Shown here: in pieces, positions 52,956 through 60,838 of the stretch
Layout of the letters: every line of letters begins with the position of its first letter
Position numbering within the stretch: position 1 is the stretch's first letter
Assembly (NCBI GenBank): GCA_947501635.1
Contig: CANMWT010000001.1
Span: 372,001-436,000 of the forward strand
Direction: 5' to 3'
Length of the DNA stretch: 64,000 nt
DNA from: an uncultured Roseobacter sp.
Lineage (GTDB): Bacteria > Pseudomonadota > Alphaproteobacteria > Rhodobacterales > Rhodobacteraceae
The notes under the pieces: generated by a model
What the model saw: only the letters and a program-made list of their open reading frames with translations
Told to the model about the DNA's origin: nothing
Databases searched by the model: none
Program-made: the position numbers and the translations under genes

Positions 52956-52959
52956 GCAG

Positions 52960-53712
52960 ATGGAATTCTATGGCTTCAAAGTGCCCAAGGCGGCGGCTCT
53001 TTTGTTCTGGGCAGCGCTTTGGGAAATTGTTGGACAGTTTGAGTTGCTTTTGTTGTTCCCGCCGCTCTCAGAGGTACTGTTGGCGTTGCCCGACGTTCTG
53101 ACGACAGCGAGTTTTGCAGAAGCAGCCACACTCACTGTTACGGCTTATCTTGGCGGGCTCGCGCTGGCGGTCGTGATCGGTATCGGTCTGGGCATGTTGA
53201 TGGGGCTTGTGAAGGCCGCGGATAACCTTCTGAACATGTGGGTGAATATCTTTCTCTCCGCCCCTCTGTCCGCATTGGTGCCAGTGATCATGATCATTTT
53301 TGGAATGGGCATGCCAACCGTTGTTGTCACCGTTTTCATGTTCGCAGTCTGGATCATAGCGCTGGATACGCGGGCAGGTGTGCTGCATGTTTCGCCGTCG
53401 CTGATGGAGATGTCTACGTCTTTTGGCGCGTCGCGTCTTGAGCGGTTCAAAATCATCCTGCTGTCGGCAATGCCCGAGATCCTGGCAGGCGTGCGTCTCG
53501 GTGTGATCCGCGGTGTCAAAGGCGTGGTCATCGGGCAACTGCTGGTGTCGATCATCGGTGTCGGTGCACTCTTTTCGCTGTATTCGCAAAACTTCCTGAT
53601 GGCGCATTTCTGGGCGCTCATTCTGATCCTCTTTGCTTTTGCACTCAGCCTTGCTGAGGTCATCGCACGGCTTGAGCACCGGATCGAATACTACGCGGGC
53701 GCTCGTGCATGA
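52960..53712 (+). CDS. ABC transporter permease, second copy
   Basis: The 250-aa protein has about six helices and a coupling segment (SLMEMSTSFGASRLERFKII, then SAMPEILAGVRLG). With the first permease it would form a heterodimeric channel; two distinct permeases are unusual but not rare in this family. Its stop overlaps the ATG of the decarboxylase-like gene (GCATGA). Confidence 0.93.
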   Translation: MEFYGFKVPKAAALLFWAALWEIVGQFELLLLFPPLSEVLLALPDVLTTASFAEAATLTVTAYLGGLALAVVIGIGLGMLMGLVKAADNLLNMWVNIFLSAPLSALVPVIMIIFGMGMPTVVVTVFMFAVWIIALDTRAGVLHVSPSLMEMSTSFGASRLERFKIILLSAMPEILAGVRLGVIRGVKGVVIGQLLVSIIGVGALFSLYSQNFLMAHFWALILILFAFALSLAEVIARLEHRIEYYAGARA

Positions 53713-54686
53713 AACTGACGCTGGCCACATGGGATCACGACCGCTGCATGCCTTTGCATGACGGGCGCGTCTCTGTGCCGGGTGTCGAGTTCGAAAGCCA
53801 TATCCTGCCGACCGGCAAGCTATTCCCGATTGCGGTTCAGGAAGCACGCTTTGACATCACCGAGCTGTCCATTTCCAGCTACATCCTGCAAGTGTCACGC
53901 GGTGATTGCGCCTACACGGCCATTCCCGCGTTCGTCAGCCGTGCGTTCCGCCACAGCGGGTTTTATGCGCGGGCCGGTTCGGGGATCAACGGGCTGGACG
54001 ATCTGGCGGGTAAACGGCTGGGCGTGCCAGAGTACCAGATGACAGCTGCGCTTTGGATGCGCGGGTTGCTGGGAGACGACCACGGGGTTGACCCTGCGCG
54101 TGTACACTGGCGCACCGGCGCGCTGGATGCCGGCGTCCGTCATGAAAGGCTTGCGCTGGACCTTCCCAAAGGCATGGTGGTCGAACCCATCAAGGACGGT
54201 GAAACCCTGCAGGATCTGCTTTTGGCGGGCGACATAGACGGCCTGCTGGCGCCGAACCCGCCAAAGGCTTTTCTGGAAAACGATCCACGCATTCAGCGCA
54301 TCATACCGGATTTTGGCGCAGCGGAACGTGCCTATCACGCGCGCACCGGGTTTTTCCCGATCATGCACGTGATCGCAGTACGCAAGTCTTTGATCGAGCA
54401 AGACCCCGATCTGGCTGTCCGGCTGTATGCGGCATTTACCGAGGCGCGCGATCTTGCCCTTGATCGCTTGCGTGCAGTCTGGCTTGGCTCGGCCAACAGG
54501 TTGTCCTTACCCTGGCTGAACGAGGCTATGGAAGCCACCCGTGGCGCGATGGGCGACAACTACTGGCCCTATGGATTTGAAGAAAACCGTGCCGAACTTG
54601 ACGCAGTCTGCCGCTACTCGTCCGAGCAATTCCTTGCCGCGCGTTGTGTGACGCCGGAAGAGCTTTTCCCGGACGCTGTTCGATGA
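53709..54686 (+). CDS. 4,5-dihydroxyphthalate decarboxylase-like protein
   Basis: The 325-aa protein opens MKLTLATWDHDRCMPLHDGR and has FDITELSISSYILQVSRGDC, AIPAFVSRAFRHSGFYAR, GVPEYQMTAALWMRGLL and the RTGFFPIMHVIAVRKSL segment, all close to bacterial 4,5-dihydroxyphthalate decarboxylase (Pht5). There is no signal peptide, so it is cytoplasmic, although it shares the binding-protein fold. It would decarboxylate an aromatic or heteroaromatic carboxylate; the exact substrate is unknown. It overlaps both neighbours by 4 nt. Confidence 0.88.
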   Translation: MKLTLATWDHDRCMPLHDGRVSVPGVEFESHILPTGKLFPIAVQEARFDITELSISSYILQVSRGDCAYTAIPAFVSRAFRHSGFYARAGSGINGLDDLAGKRLGVPEYQMTAALWMRGLLGDDHGVDPARVHWRTGALDAGVRHERLALDLPKGMVVEPIKDGETLQDLLLAGDIDGLLAPNPPKAFLENDPRIQRIIPDFGAAERAYHARTGFFPIMHVIAVRKSLIEQDPDLAVRLYAAFTEARDLALDRLRAVWLGSANRLSLPWLNEAMEATRGAMGDNYWPYGFEENRAELDAVCRYSSEQFLAARCVTPEELFPDAVR

Positions 54687-55438
54687 GCGCGGATCTGATC
54701 CACGCGGGCCTAGGCTGGCCCATTGCGCTGACGCTTACCGGATTGAGTTTCGTGACGTCTTTCATGACTGTTGCCTTTGGCATCGGCGGGGGGGCGGTCA
54801 TGCTTGCGGTGATGGCTGTCTTGCTGCCTGCGTCGGCAATCATTCCCGTGCATGGTCTGGTGCAGTTGGGATCAAATGCGGGCCGCTTGTCGATCATGTT
54901 GGCGCACGTAAAGCGCGCCGTGCTGCCTGCATTTGTGTTAGGAGCGGTGATCGGTGTGACGGTCGGCGGCTCGATGGTTGTGCAACTGCCAGCAGGTGCC
55001 ATTCAGCTTGGCGTCGGGGCTTTCATCCTATGGTCCGTGTTTTTCAAGCCGCCCGCCTTCATGCGTGATTCCGCTGGTATCACAGGGGTGTTTTCCAGCT
55101 TTCTGACCATGTTTTTCGGGGGCACGGGGCCCTTCGTTGCGACCTTTGTCAAGGCACAGGGCCTTGACCGGCTGGGTCACGTCGCGACACATGCGGCCCT
55201 GATGACGATCCAGCACGCGTTGAAAATCCTCGTCTTCGGATTTCTGGGGTTCGCGTTCGCACAATGGATTTGGTTTGTTGTCCTGCTGATTGCTGCTGGT
55301 TTCGCAGGCACTGTCGTCGGTCGCCAGGTCCTCACCAAAATCGATGAACGGCGGTTTTTGATGCTGCTGAACACAGTTCTCACGCTACTTGCACTGCGGT
55401 TGATCTGGTCGGGCGTATCGCAGCTTGGCAGTGGATAA
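54683..55438 (+). CDS. TauE/SafE-family sulfite exporter-like membrane protein
   Basis: The 251-aa membrane protein has about eight hydrophobic helices and family segments such as SFMTVAFGIGGGAVMLAVMA, VHGLVQLGSNAGRLS and TMFFGGTGPFVATFV. TauE/SafE proteins export sulfite, sulfoacetate or other anions. Its start overlaps the decarboxylase stop (ATGA). Its presence beside a sulfonate-type ABC importer hints at a sulfonated substrate, but family members have broad roles. Confidence 0.88.
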   Translation: MSADLIHAGLGWPIALTLTGLSFVTSFMTVAFGIGGGAVMLAVMAVLLPASAIIPVHGLVQLGSNAGRLSIMLAHVKRAVLPAFVLGAVIGVTVGGSMVVQLPAGAIQLGVGAFILWSVFFKPPAFMRDSAGITGVFSSFLTMFFGGTGPFVATFVKAQGLDRLGHVATHAALMTIQHALKILVFGFLGFAFAQWIWFVVLLIAAGFAGTVVGRQVLTKIDERRFLMLLNTVLTLLALRLIWSGVSQLGSG

Positions 55439-55539
55439 TGCGACAATTTGACCTAGCTTTCAGGTATCCGCGTCGCGCCTGAGAGACAAACAATCACAAG
55501 GCGTAACCGAATAAGAGATCAATAGGGAGGAATATTGAT

Positions 55540-56538
55540 ATGACCAAACTGAAGATGAACCGCCGCACACTGCTCGGCACCGGTCTTGCGGCCTCAGCGA
55601 TGAGCCTTGCGACACCGGGTATCCTGCGGGCTGCGGCGTATCCTGAACGTAACCTTTCGGTGTACATTCCCACGCGCGAGGGCGGTGGTGCGGATCGCAA
55701 TTTCCGCGCTTTTTCGAGCATCTGGAAAGACAAGCTGGGTGCCGAATTCGAACCGGGTTTCTACCCCGGTGCCTCGGGCCGTGTGGGCTATGAGATCTAC
55801 ATGGGCAAGGCCGAGCCAGATGCCTACAATCTGATTTTCGGCAACATGGGGCCGGAAGTGTTGAACTGGGCCGTGCAGGCGCCGACCTTTGACATCAACG
55901 ATTACTTCTACTTCGGGCGCGTTGATACCGATCCGGGCTGCGCCTTTGTCGGCGCCGAAAGCGCGTTCCAGTCGATCGATCAGATTGTCGAAGAAGGCAA
56001 GAAGCGTACGCTGACCGTCGGGACCAGCCGTATGGCGCACCCGGCGTCCATCGGCATTCTGGCACTGGGCGAAGCAACAGGGGCCAAATTCAACCTGATC
56101 CCGCTGTCGGGTGGCAAAAACACCGTCGCTGGCGCGGTCACGGGCGAAGTCGACTTCTCGGTTCTGACATCAGGTTCGGTGATTTCGGCGGGTGACAGTG
56201 TGCGCACCATGCTGGTCTTTGGCGAAAACAAGGTCGGAGACGCGCTGGACAACGCGCAGAACATCAACGACGCCTTTGACATGGACTTGCCGGAGATGTT
56301 GTCTTCGCGTGCGTTCGGCATTCACAAGGCGGCGGCTGACAACCATCCGGACCGCTTCGAAAAGCTGGTGTCGACCTTCAACGCAACCTTCGAAGACCCG
56401 GCGCTGCTGGAGTCCTATGTCGCCGCGCGCGGCACACCCGAGTACCTCAATCGGGGCGGTGTCGAAGAATGCGGCCAGTTTGTCAAAGACATGCTGGAAC
56501 TGGGCGAGCGGTATAAACCGCTGCTGACCGGCGCCTAA
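55540..56538 (+). CDS. tripartite tricarboxylate transporter binding protein (TctC-like), Tat-exported
   Basis: The 332-aa protein has a twin-arginine signal (MNRRTLLGTGLAASAMSLA, cleavage near LRAAAYPE). The mature part matches TctC: an N-terminal RNLSVYIPTREGGGADRNFR with GGGAD in the usual ligand-binding loop, then GTSRMAHPASIGILAL and SGGKNTVAGAVTGEVDF. It captures a carboxylate in the periplasm for the TctAB permease encoded next. A stem-loop separates it from tctB. Confidence 0.92.
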   Translation: MTKLKMNRRTLLGTGLAASAMSLATPGILRAAAYPERNLSVYIPTREGGGADRNFRAFSSIWKDKLGAEFEPGFYPGASGRVGYEIYMGKAEPDAYNLIFGNMGPEVLNWAVQAPTFDINDYFYFGRVDTDPGCAFVGAESAFQSIDQIVEEGKKRTLTVGTSRMAHPASIGILALGEATGAKFNLIPLSGGKNTVAGAVTGEVDFSVLTSGSVISAGDSVRTMLVFGENKVGDALDNAQNINDAFDMDLPEMLSSRAFGIHKAAADNHPDRFEKLVSTFNATFEDPALLESYVAARGTPEYLNRGGVEECGQFVKDMLELGERYKPLLTGA

Positions 56539-56545
56539 ACTGACA

Positions 56546-56582
56546 GGCCCGCACCGGCGCTTCCGATACGCCGGTGCGGGCC
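56546..56582 (+). promoter_or_regulatory. 14-bp hairpin after the TctC-like gene
   Basis: GGCCCGCACCGGCG (56546-56559) and CGCCGGTGCGGGCC (56569-56582) pair perfectly with a 9-nt loop. No T tract follows, so it most likely protects the binding-protein mRNA or slows polymerase, giving more binding protein than permease. Confidence 0.6.
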
Positions 56583-56622
56583 ACATCCTATCCTCCCGTT
56601 TCGCGACGCTTCAGGAATTCTT

Positions 56623-57135
56623 ATGGCAGATGATCCCAACCGCGCGCCCAAACACTTGGGTGCAGACCTCGTAATACCCGTTCTGGCGGTGATCTTTACG
56701 CTCTATTACTTTTCCACGATCTGGAATTCGCCCTGGACCGCTCAGGTCAGTGCGTTCGCGATCGGGGGCGTGCTGCTGTTCATCTGCGCGCTCTATTTCA
56801 TCAAAGTTGCCGGTCAATTCAAGCGGGGCGAGGGGCGCTTTACCTTCACCAGCCTCATCAATTTTGAGGATATCCGTACGGGTCGCGTGGCGCTGCTGGT
56901 TACGACCATCGGCTTTTGCTGGTTCATCGACGAGCTTGGCTTTACCCTGACCACCTTTCTGTTCTTGTGGACCAGCATGGCCATTCTTGGCGCCTTCAAG
57001 CGGCTGGGACTGGTGACGATAGTCTCGGCGGTACTGGCGCTTGGCGGCTGGGCGGTTTTCATCCTCGCGTTTGACACGAGGTTCCCGCGTGGCTGGTTTG
57101 AAGAGACGATGAAAGTGGTGATGGCCAATGGGTGA
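56623..57135 (+). CDS. tripartite tricarboxylate transporter small permease (TctB-like)
   Basis: The 170-aa protein has four membrane helices (LVIPVLAVIFTLYYFS; AFAIGGVLLFICALYFI; VALLVTTIGFCWFI; TTFLFLWTSMAIL), the layout of TctB. It joins the large TctA subunit whose gene overlaps its 3' end by 8 nt. Confidence 0.9.
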   Translation: MADDPNRAPKHLGADLVIPVLAVIFTLYYFSTIWNSPWTAQVSAFAIGGVLLFICALYFIKVAGQFKRGEGRFTFTSLINFEDIRTGRVALLVTTIGFCWFIDELGFTLTTFLFLWTSMAILGAFKRLGLVTIVSAVLALGGWAVFILAFDTRFPRGWFEETMKVVMANG

Positions 57136-58639
57136 CGCAGCAATCATCAGTACCGTCTTTCTGGAGACGATAGGCTATTGGTGGGTTATCATTCCCACCA
57201 TTTTCCTTGGCCTGATCGTGGGCGGCATTCCGGGCTTTTCCGCCGCGAACACCATCATCATACTGATGCCACTGACGCTTGCGATGGACTTGCAGATGGG
57301 CCTTGTCTTTATGGTCTCGCTGTACTGCGCGGCGCGCATGGGGGCGGGTATTCCGGCCATCCTTGTGAATATTCCGGGCACGGCAGGTGCGGCGGCCACG
57401 CCGCTCGATGGGTATCCGATGACCAAACAGGGGCGCGGCCAGCAGGCGCTTGCCATTTCCTTTGTGGCATCCTCACTCGGGGGGCTGTTGACCACCATCA
57501 TCGCCATTGCCGCCATGCCGCTTCTGGCGCGCGTAGGCTTTTACATGCACTCGGTCGAAATGATTGTTGTTATGCTCTTTGGCATCTCGCTGATCGCCTC
57601 GATCGCCGCACAAGACATGCTGAAGGGTCTGATCGCAGGCTTTTTTGGTCTGATGCTGGGTGCCATCGGCACCGATGTGGTGTACGCGACACCGCGCGGC
57701 ACCATGGGTTTTCTGGAGCTTTACGACGGTGTCCCGCTTATCCCCGCGCTGGTTGGTCTTTTCGCCGTGTCGGAAGCCTTTATTATCATCGAAAAACGCG
57801 TGATCCTGACCAAGAAGGGGCAGGAAGCGATGGAGAACCCCTCTTGGGCTGCCACCTTTGAGGGGGTGCGTGACGCCTTAACGCGCTGGACGCATATCTG
57901 CTGGACATCGGTCATCGGGCTTATCATCGGCGTTATCCCTGGCGCGGGTGCCTCGATTGCCAGTTTTGTTGCCTATCAGCAGTCGCGGACCTTCTCAAAG
58001 ACCCCCGAAAAATATGGCACGGGCCATATCGAGGGGCTCGTCGCGCCGGAAAGCGCCAACAACGGTGTCACCTCGGGCACGCTGGTGCCGCTCTTGGTGC
58101 TGGGTATCCCGGGCGGGGCAACGGCTGCCATCATGCTGGTCGTGATGCAGTACCACGGTGTCAGCTTTGGACCGTCACTGTTCCAGCAGGACCCGAAAGT
58201 CGGCTACGGGATGTTTATCGCGATGGCGGTGTCATACTTCCTGATGATCCTGACGATTATCCCCTTGTCCCGATACATGAGCCGCGTAACCACGGTACCG
58301 ACGATCTATCTGGCGCCGATGATCATCTCTTTCACGCTGGTAGGTGCTTTTGTACCACGCGAGTACATGTTCGATATGTACCTCGCGCTGGCCTTTGGGG
58401 TCGTCGGCTATATCGCGCGCCGCACTGGCTACCATGTTGCGGCCATTCTGATCGGGGTGATCCTTGGACCACTGCTCGAGACATACTTCCTGCGCGCGCT
58501 GAAGAAATCCGAAGGCGATATCATGGTGCTGTTCTCTTCGACATTGGGCAACATCCTATGGGTGGCGCTTGTTGTGTCGCTGGTATTGCCCATCGTGTTT
58601 GAGCGCCGCCGCAAGAAAAAGGAGATCGTGATCCAATGA
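57128..58639 (+). CDS. tripartite tricarboxylate transporter large permease (TctA-like)
   Basis: The 503-aa protein has about twelve helices. Family segments are FLGLIVGGIPGFSAANTIII, PAILVNIPGTAGAAATPLDG, GVIPGAGASIASFVAYQQSR and GTLVPLLVLGIPGGATAAIM, the PG-rich signatures of TctA. It imports a carboxylate using the ion gradient. It overlaps tctB by 8 nt and the LVIVD gene by 4 nt. Confidence 0.95.
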   Translation: MGDAAIISTVFLETIGYWWVIIPTIFLGLIVGGIPGFSAANTIIILMPLTLAMDLQMGLVFMVSLYCAARMGAGIPAILVNIPGTAGAAATPLDGYPMTKQGRGQQALAISFVASSLGGLLTTIIAIAAMPLLARVGFYMHSVEMIVVMLFGISLIASIAAQDMLKGLIAGFFGLMLGAIGTDVVYATPRGTMGFLELYDGVPLIPALVGLFAVSEAFIIIEKRVILTKKGQEAMENPSWAATFEGVRDALTRWTHICWTSVIGLIIGVIPGAGASIASFVAYQQSRTFSKTPEKYGTGHIEGLVAPESANNGVTSGTLVPLLVLGIPGGATAAIMLVVMQYHGVSFGPSLFQQDPKVGYGMFIAMAVSYFLMILTIIPLSRYMSRVTTVPTIYLAPMIISFTLVGAFVPREYMFDMYLALAFGVVGYIARRTGYHVAAILIGVILGPLLETYFLRALKKSEGDIMVLFSSTLGNILWVALVVSLVLPIVFERRRKKKEIVIQ

Positions 58640-59901
58640 AGGTGAAAGTTGAATACGATGTGGCACTGTCACAGAATGTCCGGCATCTGGGCAGGCTGGA
58701 TATACCCGGTGGCGGTCAGGTCGTGGTGCAGGGAGACTTTGCCTACGTCGGCCATATGAAGCCGCCGCACGGCACCTCGATTATTGATATTTCAGATCCC
58801 GCAGCGCCCAAAGTTGTGGCGCATATTGACCCGCCGGAGTGGTCGCATACCCATAAGGTGCGCGTGGCCGGGGACATCATGATTACCAACGTCGAGCAGG
58901 ACCGGCGGCATTTCCTGCGTAAGGGCGAAAAAATACCAGCCCTGCGCGCCGCCGGAAAAACCGAAGCAGAGATTGCCGAGGCACTGGGTGTCACGTTGGA
59001 GGATATTCCAGATCTCGATGCTGCGCTTGAGCGGGGGTATACGGGCGGGGGGTTCCGCGTTTGGGACATCTCTGACAAAACCGCGCCGAAACTGCTGTCA
59101 TACGTCAAGACGCATGGCTTTGGCACACACCGGTTCGATATGGACGAAAACTACGCCTACATCTCGACGGAGATGGAGGGCTATGTCGGCAATATCCTTG
59201 TCATCTATGATCTGTCGGATCCTTCCAATCCGACAGAGGTGTCCCGTTGGCACATGCCGGGGCAACATGTGGCGCAGGGCGAGACACCGACAGGTGTGGG
59301 CTACAGCCACCGCCTGCACCACGCGATGCGGGTGGGCGATGAATTCTGGGCAGCCGTCTGGCACGCAGGTCTGCGGGTTCTTGATGCATCCGACATGACC
59401 AACCCGCGCCAGATCGGAAGCTATATCTGGCCGGCCGCCATTCCCGAGCCCACCCATACTGTGATGCCGCTCGAACAGATGATTGGCGGTCGCCGCTATG
59501 CGGTGGCCATTGACGAAGAGCACGCGCACCAACCGGGGCGTTTGCACGGATTTCTCTGGGTCATGGATGTAACCGACCTTGAAAAGATGGAACCTGTGGC
59601 CGCGTGGGATCTGTCAGAGCGTGCATGCCCTTACGTCGGCGAAGAGGGTGTCCGCTTTGGCGCGCATCAGTTCCGTGAAAAGCTCGACAGCACGTTGGTC
59701 TATTGCACGTGGTTTGCCGGCGGTCTGCGCGTTCTTGATCTGGCCGATCCGCTGACGCCCAAAGAGGTCGCTTACTTTATGCCCGAACGAGGCCCGGGCG
59801 ACATGGCGCCACAATCAAACGACGTGGATGTCGGCGACGATGGCCGCATCTACCTGCTCGACCGAAACAACGGTCTCGACATACTGGAGTTAACAATATG
59901 A
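58636..59901 (+). CDS. LVIVD-repeat beta-propeller protein, histidine-rich
   Basis: The 421-aa protein has LVIVD-type repeats (TSIIDISDPAAPKVV, FRVWDISDKTAPKLL, LVIYDLSDPSNPTEV, LRVLDASDMTNPRQI, LRVLDLADPLTPKEV), which predict a beta-propeller. There is no signal peptide, so it is cytoplasmic, unlike many LVIVD proteins. His71/73, His160/165, His225/228/229, His274, His296/298 and His344 recur near blade starts, as in metal-binding propellers. A catalytic or metal role is possible but unproven. It overlaps tctA and the OsmC gene by 4 nt each. Confidence 0.85.
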   Translation: MKVKVEYDVALSQNVRHLGRLDIPGGGQVVVQGDFAYVGHMKPPHGTSIIDISDPAAPKVVAHIDPPEWSHTHKVRVAGDIMITNVEQDRRHFLRKGEKIPALRAAGKTEAEIAEALGVTLEDIPDLDAALERGYTGGGFRVWDISDKTAPKLLSYVKTHGFGTHRFDMDENYAYISTEMEGYVGNILVIYDLSDPSNPTEVSRWHMPGQHVAQGETPTGVGYSHRLHHAMRVGDEFWAAVWHAGLRVLDASDMTNPRQIGSYIWPAAIPEPTHTVMPLEQMIGGRRYAVAIDEEHAHQPGRLHGFLWVMDVTDLEKMEPVAAWDLSERACPYVGEEGVRFGAHQFREKLDSTLVYCTWFAGGLRVLDLADPLTPKEVAYFMPERGPGDMAPQSNDVDVGDDGRIYLLDRNNGLDILELTI

Positions 59902-60386
59902 CCACTGCAACCGACGAACTTTTACCCCCCAGTGTTGATCCCAAGCGCAAGGCGATCGGTATTCGCCGCGTGACCATGCGCAATGAGGCGACGACACGCA
60001 GTGTCATGATGGTGCGAGACCATGTTGTCATTACCGATGAGAAAGAAAGCAACACAGGCCCAACGCCGCTCGAGATGACGCTGTCCTCTCTGTGCGGCTG
60101 CGAGGGGGTTATCATCAACCGCTGCGCCGAGGCGATGAAATTCGAGTATTCCGCCGTTGATATCGAAGCGGACGGCGAAGTGGACCAGCGCGGCAGCCGC
60201 GGCGTTCAGGGCGTGCGCCCCTATTTCAATTCCGTCAAGATGCGCATCCGCATCCATACCGCGGAAAGTGACGAACGTCTGGACCGTTTGCGCAAGAATG
60301 TCGAGTACCGGTGCCCTGTCATGAACCTGTTCAGTTCAGCCGACGTGGAACTTGACGTGACTTGGGAAAAAGTCGACCCGTGCTAA
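59898..60386 (+). CDS. OsmC/Ohr-family protein
   Basis: The 162-aa protein has the OsmC layout: ESNTGPTPLEMTLSSLCGCE with Cys66/Cys68, a central helix, and CPVMNLFSSADV with Cys139. OsmC/Ohr proteins reduce organic peroxides using two cysteines. Within a catabolic operon a more specific thiol-dependent role is possible, for instance with a reactive intermediate. It overlaps the LVIVD gene by 4 nt, and its stop overlaps the GTG of the iron-sulfur subunit gene. Confidence 0.88.
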   Translation: MTTATDELLPPSVDPKRKAIGIRRVTMRNEATTRSVMMVRDHVVITDEKESNTGPTPLEMTLSSLCGCEGVIINRCAEAMKFEYSAVDIEADGEVDQRGSRGVQGVRPYFNSVKMRIRIHTAESDERLDRLRKNVEYRCPVMNLFSSADVELDVTWEKVDPC

Positions 60387-60838
60387 GCCTAAGGGTTAAC
60401 GGGGAAGAGGTTCAGATCAGCACCGATCCGGACACGCCTTTGGCCTATGTTCTGCGTGACATACTCAAGCTGAAAGGCACCAAAATCGGATGCGGTCTTG
60501 AGCAGTGCGGAGCTTGCACGGTTCTGGCCGATGGCGAAGCTGTGCAAAGCTGTGCCACCCCGGTCGCGGTGTTCGAGGGCCGCGACATAACGACAATCGA
60601 AGGTCTGGCGGCCAGTGCAGAGGGCCGCCGCGTCCAGCAGGCGTTTACAAAAGCACGCGCGGCGCAATGCGGATATTGCACCGCAGGCCTTGTGGTAAAG
60701 GTGACCGCATTGGCGCAGGCGGGCGTACCGGCAGACCGCGACCGCTTGAAAGACGCGCTTACCGGGCATTTGTGCCGCTGCGGCAGCCATCCAAGGGTTC
60801 TGCAAGCTGCGGAGGATGTGTTGGAGCGCAAGGCATGA
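60380..60838 (+). CDS. molybdenum hydroxylase small subunit, two [2Fe-2S] clusters
   Basis: The 152-aa protein has a plant-type ferredoxin site (Cys38, Cys43, Cys46, Cys58 in CGLEQCGACTVL...QSC) and a second helical-domain site (Cys97, Cys100, Cys132, Cys134 in CGYCTAGL...CRCGSH). This is the electron-transfer subunit of xanthine-dehydrogenase-family enzymes. The GTG at 60380 overlaps the OsmC stop; the frame extends further up. It pairs with the next gene. Confidence 0.95.
   Translation: MLSLRVNGEEVQISTDPDTPLAYVLRDILKLKGTKIGCGLEQCGACTVLADGEAVQSCATPVAVFEGRDITTIEGLAASAEGRRVQQAFTKARAAQCGYCTAGLVVKVTALAQAGVPADRDRLKDALTGHLCRCGSHPRVLQAAEDVLERKA

Noticed and set aside
53709-54686. Second ABC solute-binding protein
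   Set aside because: No signal peptide, and the motifs match 4,5-dihydroxyphthalate decarboxylase instead.
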